Assembly (NCBI GenBank): GCA_020848545.1
Contig: JADLHZ010000147.1
Coordinates: 1 to 64,000, forward strand
DNA: 64,000 nt
Reading direction: 5' to 3'
DNA from: Deltaproteobacteria bacterium
Lineage (GTDB): Bacteria; Myxococcota; JADLHZ01
Shown piece after piece: positions 44,346 through 51,765 of this stretch (the first letter of the stretch is position 1; every line of letters begins with the position of its first letter). The notes below the pieces were generated by a model, which was not told the DNA's origin, did not search any database, and saw only the letters and a list, made by a program, of their open reading frames with translations. The translations under genes and the position numbers were made by a program.

Positions 44346-45445
44346 TGCGCCGTCGCGCGCTGGCGGCGCTAGGCATCCTCGCGTTCTTGGGCGCCGCCTA
44401 CTGGATCATCGGCCGCATCCAGTACCGGCTCAAGGTCATGGACGTGGAGGAGTACGAGCCCCGCTCCACCTTGAAGGTCCCAGCGCACCCGAAGACGCGC
44501 GCGAAGTTTCCGTTCATCGACGTGCATGGCCACCAGTGGTTCATGCCGGTCGCCGATCTCGATCCGCTCGTCAAAGAGATGGACGAGCTCAACATGGGGC
44601 TCATGGTGAACTTGAGCGGCTACCGCGGCACGCTGCTCGAGTGGTCGCTGAAGAACGTGGCCGAGCATCACGCGAAGCGCTTTCTGATCTTCGTCAACCT
44701 CGACTTGGAGAAGGTCGACGACGTGCCAGCGCTCGTGGCGCAGCTGGAGAGCGGCGTGAAGCAAGGCGCCGCCGGGCTGAAGGTGTTCAAAGGCTTCGGC
44801 CTCACCGACAAGGACAAGGACGGCAAGCGCATCGCCATCGACGATCCGCGCCTCGCGCCGGTGTGGGAAAAGTGCGGCGAGCTTCAAGTGCCGGTGCTGA
44901 TCCACTCGGGCGAGCCGTCGCCGTTCTGGTCGCCGAAGGATCGCTTCAACGAGCGCTGGCTCGAATTGAAGCAGGAGCCCGATCGCTATCGGCCGCCGGA
45001 TCGCTTCCCGCCCTTCGAGCAGATCGTCGCCGAGCAGCACCGGCTCTTCGCGCGCCATCCGAAGACGAAGTTCATCGACGCGCACCTCGGTTGGTTCGGC
45101 AACGACCTCGCGCGCCTCGGCAAGCTCTTCGACGAGCGGCCGAACGTCTACACGGAAATCGGCGCGGTGCTCGCGGAGCTCGGCCGCCAGCCACGCTTCG
45201 CGCGCGAGTGGCTGATCCGCTACCAAGATCGGGTGCTCTTCGGAAAAGACGCCTACAAGAAGGAGGAGTACTACGTGTACTTCCGCGTGCTCGAGACGGC
45301 GGACGAGTACTTCGACTACTATCGCAAGCGGCACGCGCACTGGAAAATGTACGGGCTCGATCTGCCGGACGAAGTGCTGAAGAAGATCTACTTCGAGAAC
45401 GCGCTCGCGTTGTTTCCGCAGATCGATCGGGCGGCGTTTCGATGA
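44345..45445 (+). CDS. Amidohydrolase (Amidohydro_2), membrane anchored
   Basis: 366 residues. One N-terminal TM (AALGILAFLGAAYWIIG). The metal-dependent TIM barrel starts at FIDVHGHQWF, followed by HSGEPSPFWSPKD, FIDAHLGWFGND and VLFGKDAYKKEE. The last supplies the catalytic Asp position. These enzymes hydrolyse or decarboxylate cyclic amides or similar substrates. It is the third gene of the desaturase-DUF2911 operon, suggesting a shared lipid or membrane-linked task; that is inference. Confidence 0.88.
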   Translation: MRRRALAALGILAFLGAAYWIIGRIQYRLKVMDVEEYEPRSTLKVPAHPKTRAKFPFIDVHGHQWFMPVADLDPLVKEMDELNMGLMVNLSGYRGTLLEWSLKNVAEHHAKRFLIFVNLDLEKVDDVPALVAQLESGVKQGAAGLKVFKGFGLTDKDKDGKRIAIDDPRLAPVWEKCGELQVPVLIHSGEPSPFWSPKDRFNERWLELKQEPDRYRPPDRFPPFEQIVAEQHRLFARHPKTKFIDAHLGWFGNDLARLGKLFDERPNVYTEIGAVLAELGRQPRFAREWLIRYQDRVLFGKDAYKKEEYYVYFRVLETADEYFDYYRKRHAHWKMYGLDLPDEVLKKIYFENALALFPQIDRAAFR

Positions 45446-45466
45446 CGCTCACGTCGTGAGCAACGC

Positions 45467-45979
45467 TCACTTATCGAGGTAGACGATCTCGGCGCCGAAC
45501 TTCGTGAAGACGTCGTTCATCCGTGTGAGGCCGTCGCCGATGCGGGTGAGAAATCCGAGCGCGTCCTTCAAGCACCGGTACTCTTCGGTCGTGAGCTCGC
45601 CCATCTCGAAGGCGGTCTCGACCTCGGCGGCGACGCTCGCGAGCGCGCCTTTGAACGCAGTGACGAGCTCGGCCATCTCGGCCTTGCCGATCGACTTTCT
45701 GCTGTCGAAGCCCATCTGTTCGAGGATCGCCAACGCCTCTTCGCTTTCGAGGCCCATCTTCTTCGCGAGCGCGGCGATGTCGAGCCCGTTTTCGAGCACG
45801 TCGTGCGCGCTCGGCACGGACACGGCCGTACCGTCGTGCTTGCGCCAGATGCGCGACGTGTCGCCGCCTCGCCATGCCTGGCCAGCAGCCCCGTCGCTGT
45901 TCGAGAGCACGCTGTCTTTCTTGTCGCGGTAGTTGATGTGGGAAGGACGCTGTTGGTTTTGGATCGCTGCAACGGGCAT
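45467..45979 (-). CDS. Hypothetical cytoplasmic protein
   Basis: 170 residues with a good AGGAG 6 nt before ATG 45979. Polar N-terminus (SHINYRDKKDSVLSNSDGAA) and helical remainder (LDIAALAKKMGLESEEAL, LTTEEYRCLKDALGFLTR). No signal peptide, TM or known motif. Convergent with the amidohydrolase gene; function unknown. Confidence 0.7.
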   Translation of the reverse strand: MPVAAIQNQQRPSHINYRDKKDSVLSNSDGAAGQAWRGGDTSRIWRKHDGTAVSVPSAHDVLENGLDIAALAKKMGLESEEALAILEQMGFDSRKSIGKAEMAELVTAFKGALASVAAEVETAFEMGELTTEEYRCLKDALGFLTRIGDGLTRMNDVFTKFGAEIVYLDK

Positions 45980-46115
45980 GAGAGTCTCCTGGGTTGAAAG
46001 TTGCGACGATCATCGGACGCAGAACGCCGACGTTTCGGGCCTGCGGATCGCAACGCGGCGCATGTCCTGCGATAGCGAGGTGGGCTCAGTTTCCGGGCTG
46101 TGATAATTGCACGCG

Positions 46116-47006
46116 ATGCCTGCAAGCCTCGGCATGCGCGTCGCGAGCCTCTACCTTCGCCTCCAACGCGGGCCCACGCGCTCGCCGGAAGCGCTACGCA
46201 GGGAGTACCGCACGCGCGCGTATCCGCTGCCGGCGAAGGTGTCGCGCGGCGTGCGAAAGATCGCCGAGGTGAAGGAAGCGCGCGTCGCGAGCCACTTGGT
46301 CTACACGCTCACGCCCCGCGCGACGCCGAGCGATTGGCACATCGTCTACACGCACGGCGGCTCGTTCGTGCACGCGGTCGACGCCGCTCACTGGGACATC
46401 CTCGCCGCGATCGTCGCGAGCACGCGCGCGACGGTGAGCGTGCCCATCTATCCGCTGGCGCCGGAGCACCCACGTGCCAAAGCCTTCGAGCTCCTCGAGG
46501 CGATCTACCGCGACCTCGTCGCGACGACGGACCCTGGCCGCATCGCGCTCTGTGGCGACTCCGCCGGCGGCAACCTGGCGCTCGCACAAGCGCTGCATTT
46601 TCGCGAGCGCGCGCTGCCGCTTCCGGCGCGCATCGTCTTGTTCTCACCGTGGCTCGATCTGACGCTCGCCGATCCTGCCGCGATCGCGCTCGAACAGAAG
46701 GACGTCATGCTTCGTCGCGATGAGCTCGTCGAGTTTGGCCGCTGGTGGGCCGGCGCGACGGATCCGCGCGATCCACTGCTGAGCCCACTCTTCGCCGACC
46801 TCGCCGGCCTACCGCCGATCCTGATCTTCCAAGGCACGCATGATCTCTTCCTGCCTGACGCGCGCACGTTTCGCGATCGCGCGGTCGCCGCCGGCGTGCA
46901 GGCGACGCTCTTCGAAGCCGACGGTGCCTTTCACGACTACATGGCCGCGACGTTCACGCCAGAAGCGAAGGCCGTCTTCGCCGAGATCGCCAAGAGCCTG
47001 AGATGA
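46116..47006 (+). CDS. Alpha/beta hydrolase, HSL-type esterase
   Basis: 296 residues from ATG 46116. HSL-family motifs: HIVYTHGGSFVHAVDAAHW (oxyanion hole, HGG), ALCGDSAGGNLALAQAL (nucleophile Ser), the Asp in FQGTHDLFLPDARTF and His in ADGAFHDYMAATF. Function: hydrolysis of esters of short to medium acyl chains. No signal peptide, so cytoplasmic. Confidence 0.93.
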   Translation: MPASLGMRVASLYLRLQRGPTRSPEALRREYRTRAYPLPAKVSRGVRKIAEVKEARVASHLVYTLTPRATPSDWHIVYTHGGSFVHAVDAAHWDILAAIVASTRATVSVPIYPLAPEHPRAKAFELLEAIYRDLVATTDPGRIALCGDSAGGNLALAQALHFRERALPLPARIVLFSPWLDLTLADPAAIALEQKDVMLRRDELVEFGRWWAGATDPRDPLLSPLFADLAGLPPILIFQGTHDLFLPDARTFRDRAVAAGVQATLFEADGAFHDYMAATFTPEAKAVFAEIAKSLR

Positions 47007-47083
47007 TCCGCGAACGTGCCACGAGCGCCTCGAACGCGCCGGCGTCGATCGTCTCGCCTTCGTGGATGTGGCGCCCGGCTAAG

Positions 47084-48289
47084 CTAGGTCGGCGTCGCGA
47101 ACAAGGGCGCGCCGGCGGCGTGCGCAGCTTCGGCGAACGCCGCCGCGGTGTTCTCGAGCATGACGTCGGTGTGGCCGATCGTCACCTGCGCGCGGATCCG
47201 TGCCGAGCCCTCGGGAACCACCGGATGACAGAAGCCGAGCGCGTAGGCACCCTTTTGGTACAAGAGGTCGGTCATCTTCTGCGCGACCGTCGCGTGGCCC
47301 ACGTGGATCGCGATCGCCGGGTGCTTGCCTGGCAAGAGATGAAAGCCGTGGCGCTCGAGCGCGAGGCGGAACGCACGCACCTTCTCCATGAGCGCCTCGC
47401 GCGACTTGTCGGCTTGCTTCGCGAGCTCGATCGCCTTCAACGCCGCCGCGGCCGACGCCGGAGGCAGCGCGGTCGACGTGAGGTATGGCCGCGAGCGCTG
47501 CCGCAACCACGTCGCCATCACCGACGGACACGCGATGAAGCCGCCGCTGCCACCGCCGAGGGCGTGCCCGAAGGTGCCAGTGATCACGTGCGGCTTGGCC
47601 GTCACCGAGAGCTCGACGTGCGTGCCGCGTCCACTCGCGCCCCACACACCGATGCCATGACTGTCATCGACGGCGACGAGCGCGTCGTACTGTTCGGCCA
47701 GGCGATAGATCTCCTCGAGCGGCGCCGGCCCGCCGTCGAGCGGAAACACGCCGTCCGTCGCGATGATGCGAAAGCGCGCCGTCCGCGAGCGGCGCAAGCG
47801 GTCCTGTAAGTGCGCAAGATCGCGGTTGCGATAGGTGTAGACGCGCGCCCGGCTCAGCCGGATGCCGTCGGCCAGGCTCGGACGGATGAGCTCGTCGCAA
47901 AAGATGAAATCGCGCTCGCCGAGCAGCGCCTCGAAGAGGCCGGTGTTCGCCTGGTAGCCGGACGCGAAGACGACGGCGTCGTCGGTGCCGAGCCACTGCG
48001 CGATCGTCTTCTCCAACGCGAGGTGAATCGGCAGCGTGCCGGTGATCAAGCGCGTAGACGCGAGGCCCACGCCGTACTTCTGCAACGCCGCCGCCGCCGC
48101 GTCCTTCACTACCGGGTGGTTCGCCAAGCCGAGATAATCCGACGAGGCCAGGTTCACGAGCAGCCTGCCGCCGAGCGTCATCCCCGCGCCGGCGGGTGAA
48201 TCCAAGGTCTGCTCGCGCTTCAAGGCCGCGTCGAGGTCGAGGCGCCGGTTCTGGTTGTGCAAAAACTCCATGAACAGGTCCGAGCTCAT
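47084..48289 (-). CDS. Alpha-oxoamine synthase homologue lacking the PLP lysine
   Basis: 401 residues in the fold of 2-amino-3-ketobutyrate CoA ligase (Kbl) and BioF: LASSDYLGLANHPVVKDAA, FASGYQANTGLFEALLG, VAVDDSHGIGVWGASGRG and TGTFGHALGGGSGGF. In active family members the last motif is TGTLGKALGG, with Lys forming the Schiff base. Here it is His242 (codon at 47564-47566). The ring-stacking His of the NHAS motif is Arg136. Asp208 and His211 remain. It is the last gene of the MotA/MotB-like operon, overlapping the preceding gene by 4 nt. Confidence 0.88.
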   Translation of the reverse strand: MSSDLFMEFLHNQNRRLDLDAALKREQTLDSPAGAGMTLGGRLLVNLASSDYLGLANHPVVKDAAAAALQKYGVGLASTRLITGTLPIHLALEKTIAQWLGTDDAVVFASGYQANTGLFEALLGERDFIFCDELIRPSLADGIRLSRARVYTYRNRDLAHLQDRLRRSRTARFRIIATDGVFPLDGGPAPLEEIYRLAEQYDALVAVDDSHGIGVWGASGRGTHVELSVTAKPHVITGTFGHALGGGSGGFIACPSVMATWLRQRSRPYLTSTALPPASAAAALKAIELAKQADKSREALMEKVRAFRLALERHGFHLLPGKHPAIAIHVGHATVAQKMTDLLYQKGAYALGFCHPVVPEGSARIRAQVTIGHTDVMLENTAAAFAEAAHAAGAPLFATPT

Positions 48290-48837
48290 TTCGCCTCCGC
48301 CTTTGCGCCCGCGATGAACCACACGAGCGATGACGCGCAGATCTGCCACGACAACCCGGTCTCGAACGCGCTCCCCGCGCAGTAGGCATCGATCGCTCTG
48401 GCCAGCACCGGCGTGCCTTCGAGCGAGCCCTCGGTTCTCAGGCGTAGATCCGCCGCGAGGGCCGCCTGCATCCGGCGGATTTCGCGCGCCACCTCGCGAC
48501 GCCAATCTTTTGTCTGCTGCATGATCTCGTAACGCCGCGCCGCCGGCACCCACTGCTGCTCGGCGAGCACGTTGCTCACGATGACGTCTTCGTAGGCCAG
48601 GCAATCGGCCGTGTTCGGCTGCGCTTCACAGTGCCTCTTCGCCGCGGCGATCATGCAGTCGACGCGAATACGCCTGCTGCCCGCTGCACAGGCGCCGCGC
48701 TCCGACAAAGACGCTTGCTCGTACGCGCGCGCCAAGACGTCGCTCGGTGTGCGCTGCGCCGCCTCGATCAACACCTGCAAGCGCGCCACGCGTTCATCGC
48801 CGCTGTACACCGCCAGCAGCAGGAAGAGCACGCTCAC
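48286..48837 (-). CDS. Small exported Cys-containing protein of the Mot/Tol-like operon
   Basis: 183 residues from GTG 48837, which overlaps the upstream stop (GTGA). N-terminal MSVLFLLLAVYSGDERVARL is a short signal-peptide-like stretch. The mature part is helical (LQVLIEAAQRTPSDVLARAY, AARRYEIMQQTKDWRREVA) with Cys in GACAAG, DCMIAAAKRHCEA and DCLAYED that could form disulphides. Probably periplasmic. It overlaps the PLP-fold gene by 4 nt. No family recognised. Confidence 0.7.
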   Translation of the reverse strand: MSVLFLLLAVYSGDERVARLQVLIEAAQRTPSDVLARAYEQASLSERGACAAGSRRIRVDCMIAAAKRHCEAQPNTADCLAYEDVIVSNVLAEQQWVPAARRYEIMQQTKDWRREVAREIRRMQAALAADLRLRTEGSLEGTPVLARAIDAYCAGSAFETGLSWQICASSLVWFIAGAKAEAK

Positions 48838-50372
48838 AGGCGCCCTCTCTGGCGCTGATACTGCCGGCGGAAGACGCGCACGAAGTTCTTCAGGTGCATT
48901 TGATACGGATACACTTCGAGCACGTCGTGCTGCGTGCTCAGCCACGCCGGATCCAAGAAGATGTCCAAGCTCTCGAGGCCGTAGAGCCGGCTCAGCGAAA
49001 AGTCCTCGCCTGAGAGCGTGGCCTTCAACGCCGAGACGTCGTCGCGATCGACGCCCTCCTCGCTGAGCAGCTTGCCGTAGTGAAAGCCGCGCGCGAGCAC
49101 CTGCGCGACGGCGTCGTAGCGATCGGTGCGCAGCGCGTCTGGTGCGGGCGCGACGCGAACATCCTGCGCCGAGAACGGGTGCTCGCCGATGAAGAACTCG
49201 CGAGACGCGCGGGCGTCACCGCCGGGCCGCTCCATGTAGCACTGAAAGCTCAAGAAGTGTTGCGGCGGCAGCGCGCGCTGCGCCTTCCCCGTCTTTGAGC
49301 GCTCGAGCACCGCCAACACTGATCCGAGCGCACCTTGCGCATGCAGAAAACCAAAGGTGTCTGCGGTGAGCTGCTCACAGGCGTCCTCGAGCGCGCCCCA
49401 ATGCACCATGTACTCGCGGCAGGTTCCGGAGGGCGCTTGATAGCGGCTCTCGAACAAGAGCTGCGCGAGCAAATGCTCGAACACTTGCGAGCGGCTCGCG
49501 TCGGCGGGTGGGCGATGCGGCAGCAGGCGGTAGCGATCCTCGCACGTGCGCTCAGAGAACGCGCCGGTCTTCGGATCGGGCAGGTTGGTCCACACATGGT
49601 GCGCGGCGTGCGGCGCCGACGCGAGCACTTGCCGCTGCGCGCCGCGGATGTTGCCGAGCTGGGCGAAGCGCGCGGTGAGGTCGTGCCACGATCGCGCGAA
49701 GCGCTCCGGCTGAAAGACGCCGCTGACGTTGTCCCAAAAGCCACCGAGCAAGCGCCACGCGTAGTGCAGCAGCGGCTCGTCCCACTGGCGCAGCGTACAA
49801 ACGGCACGGTTGATCGCGCGGGAATGCGCAACGGCGCACTCGCCGAGATCCTTCGCGTAGCCGAGCTCGTAGGCCCGCCGCACGAGCGCGCAGCCCGGCG
49901 CGTTGGGATCGATCTCCGCTGGGCGATTCGAGAGATCCGGGCAGTATGAGCCGACGCTGACGCCACCTGCGACGCGCGCGAGCTGCGAGAACGCGCGCGA
50001 GTCGATCGCGCCGAGCGCCGCGATCAAGACGACGCTCACACAGATCACGAGCTGCGCGGCGCCCGGCAGATCGAACGCCTCGCCGTGGTTCTGCCCGAGC
50101 GTCACCCGCCGCTTCTTGCCGCCGACGAAGTGCGCCTCGTCCTCCCAGATGAAGCTGTCGGACGACCAGCCGAAGAACTGCTGGCTGCGCTCGCTCAGGC
50201 GGAAGAAGCGATACGCGAGCGTGCCCGTCACCACCGCGAAGACGCCCGCGAGCAGCAGGGCGCCATTGTCGCGCGCCGCGAGCCGCTCCGGCGACAAGAC
50301 GCCGAGCGCGCCGCCGGCGATGAGCGCCAGCGCAGCGAGCAGCAGCGTCGCCAAGGTCTTCGCGCCGATCAC
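48834..50372 (-). CDS. Membrane protein of the Mot/Tol-like operon, 512 residues
   Basis: Starts at GTG 50372, overlapping the MotB-like stop by 4 nt. Three hydrophobic segments at about 5-25, 35-55 and 110-130 (TLATLLLAALALIAGGALGV, LVICVSVVLIAALGA) are followed by a large domain with paired Cys (GSYCPDLSN, GCALVRRAYELGY, GECAVAHSRAINRAVCTL). The C-terminal half resembles nothing I know and contains FLSFQCYMERPGG and YPYQMHLKNFVRVFRRQY. Cys placement suggests a periplasmic domain. Confidence 0.8.
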   Translation of the reverse strand: MIGAKTLATLLLAALALIAGGALGVLSPERLAARDNGALLLAGVFAVVTGTLAYRFFRLSERSQQFFGWSSDSFIWEDEAHFVGGKKRRVTLGQNHGEAFDLPGAAQLVICVSVVLIAALGAIDSRAFSQLARVAGGVSVGSYCPDLSNRPAEIDPNAPGCALVRRAYELGYAKDLGECAVAHSRAINRAVCTLRQWDEPLLHYAWRLLGGFWDNVSGVFQPERFARSWHDLTARFAQLGNIRGAQRQVLASAPHAAHHVWTNLPDPKTGAFSERTCEDRYRLLPHRPPADASRSQVFEHLLAQLLFESRYQAPSGTCREYMVHWGALEDACEQLTADTFGFLHAQGALGSVLAVLERSKTGKAQRALPPQHFLSFQCYMERPGGDARASREFFIGEHPFSAQDVRVAPAPDALRTDRYDAVAQVLARGFHYGKLLSEEGVDRDDVSALKATLSGEDFSLSRLYGLESLDIFLDPAWLSTQHDVLEVYPYQMHLKNFVRVFRRQYQRQRGRL

Positions 50373-50962
50373 GGTTTTGCGGCCACCTTGTCTTCGATGC
50401 TGATGCGGCGATTCTTCGCCTTCGCCTCGCGCATCGCGTCTCGTTCGGCCGGCGTGAGCGTGCCGGTGAAGGTCGGCACGACCTCGGCCGGAGCGTTGTC
50501 CGCGTGCGTGCACAAGGCGACGTGATCAGGCAGCGCTGGGCCGTACTTCTTGATCTCGTGATACGCCGTCAGCGCGCGCTGATAGCCGAGCTCGAGGTTC
50601 TTCTCCTTGTCGCCGTCGCCGTCGGTGTGACCGTGGATGATCAGCTCGCGCTGCGTGAGCGGGCCCGAGTCGAAGCTGAGCACGGTGCCGCTGTCGTCGG
50701 CGAAGAGATCGGACATCACCTTTTGCCCATCGCGGGAGAGCGCGCTTTTTCCTGGCTGGAACAAGACGTCGCCCGGCAAGTTCACCATCTTCACCGTCTG
50801 CGTGCCGACCGAGTCGCTGACGCCGGACTTGCCGCTGCGATTCTGGATCGCCCACAGGATCACGAAGAAGATCATCACGTTCGTCATCAGATCGATGTAG
50901 ATAATCTGCCAAGTGTCGAACGCGCGCCGCCCGCGTGATGCGCGCTTCGTCTTTCGGATCAT
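50369..50962 (-). CDS. MotB/OmpA-like proton-channel and peptidoglycan-binding protein
   Basis: 197 residues. A single N-terminal TM, DTWQIIYIDLMTNVMIFFVILWAI, has the Asp24 position that binds protons in MotB/ExbD-type stators. The OmpA-like domain at about 80-190 carries LIIHGHTDGDGDKEKNLELGY and the tail AKNRRISIEDKVAAKP. The layout matches MotB: cytosolic tip, one TM, periplasmic peptidoglycan-binding part. It overlaps the MotA-like gene (ATGA), so a stator-like pair is probable. Confidence 0.88.
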   Translation of the reverse strand: MIRKTKRASRGRRAFDTWQIIYIDLMTNVMIFFVILWAIQNRSGKSGVSDSVGTQTVKMVNLPGDVLFQPGKSALSRDGQKVMSDLFADDSGTVLSFDSGPLTQRELIIHGHTDGDGDKEKNLELGYQRALTAYHEIKKYGPALPDHVALCTHADNAPAEVVPTFTGTLTPAERDAMREAKAKNRRISIEDKVAAKP

Positions 50963-51765
50963 TGCTTCACCTCGATCGCCGCCTTGTTGTCGAAGATCAC
51001 CTTCAAGGCGCGGCAGACGGTGTCGAAGTCGTAGTCGAGGCTCTTCAGACGCTGCTCGAAGCGCGTGGCGCTGATCTTGTAGAGCGACGAGTACAGCGCG
51101 CCGTAGAGCGTGCACTTCAACGCCAGCGCGAGCTGCGGCGACAGCTGCTCCACGGTGACGACGCTGCCGAGGCTATCGAACATGCTGATGAGGCCGAGCA
51201 CCGTGCCCATCAGGCCGAGCAGCGGCATCGTGCCGGCGACGAAGTCCAGGTGCGCGGCCGAGTGATCGTAGAGCTCTTGGCACTCGACGTAGTACGAATA
51301 CGCCACGTACTCGGCGTACTCGTAGTCCTTCTGCTTCTCTTGCACGGCAACGAGATCGCGCACGAGCGCGTTGTCCGGCAGCTCGATGCGCATGCCCTTC
51401 TCCATCGGCCCGGTCTTCAGCTCGCCCGCGCGATCGCGGCGCAGCGCCAAGCCGTCCTCGAGCGCGACCAAGGTCTCTTGCAGCATCGTCGCTTTGGCCG
51501 TGATGTGCTTCGACGAGAAGAACACCGTCACCGCCGACAAGAGCAGCTTTCCAATCTCGGCGCCCGTCGCGTAGACGAGCAAGCCGAGCGACACGCCGAG
51601 GAGCGCGATGAAGAAGTTCTCGGTGACGAAGAAGACACCCGACACGACGAGCAACCCGGCGAAGCCGAGTAGGCCGACGACGCCAGCGCCAGCCGCCTTC
51701 TCGTTGATCGCAAGCGCGCTCTTGGTCGTCGCGTCGAGCGCAGCGTTACCTCTCTCTTCTGACAT
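50959..51765 (-). CDS. MotA/TolQ/ExbB-like proton channel protein
   Basis: 268 residues from ATG 51765. TM segments at about 28-48, 52-72, 170-190 and 205-225. The channel signature is FVAGTMPLLGLMGTVLGLISMFD, then VTVEQLSPQLALALKCTLYG, as in the MotA_ExbB domain. The cytoplasmic loop is long (ALEDGLALRRDRAGELKTGP). Coupled to the MotB-like gene by a 4-nt overlap and to the upstream multi-TM gene by 20 nt. Confidence 0.9.
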   Translation of the reverse strand: MSEERGNAALDATTKSALAINEKAAGAGVVGLLGFAGLLVVSGVFFVTENFFIALLGVSLGLLVYATGAEIGKLLLSAVTVFFSSKHITAKATMLQETLVALEDGLALRRDRAGELKTGPMEKGMRIELPDNALVRDLVAVQEKQKDYEYAEYVAYSYYVECQELYDHSAAHLDFVAGTMPLLGLMGTVLGLISMFDSLGSVVTVEQLSPQLALALKCTLYGALYSSLYKISATRFEQRLKSLDYDFDTVCRALKVIFDNKAAIEVKQ

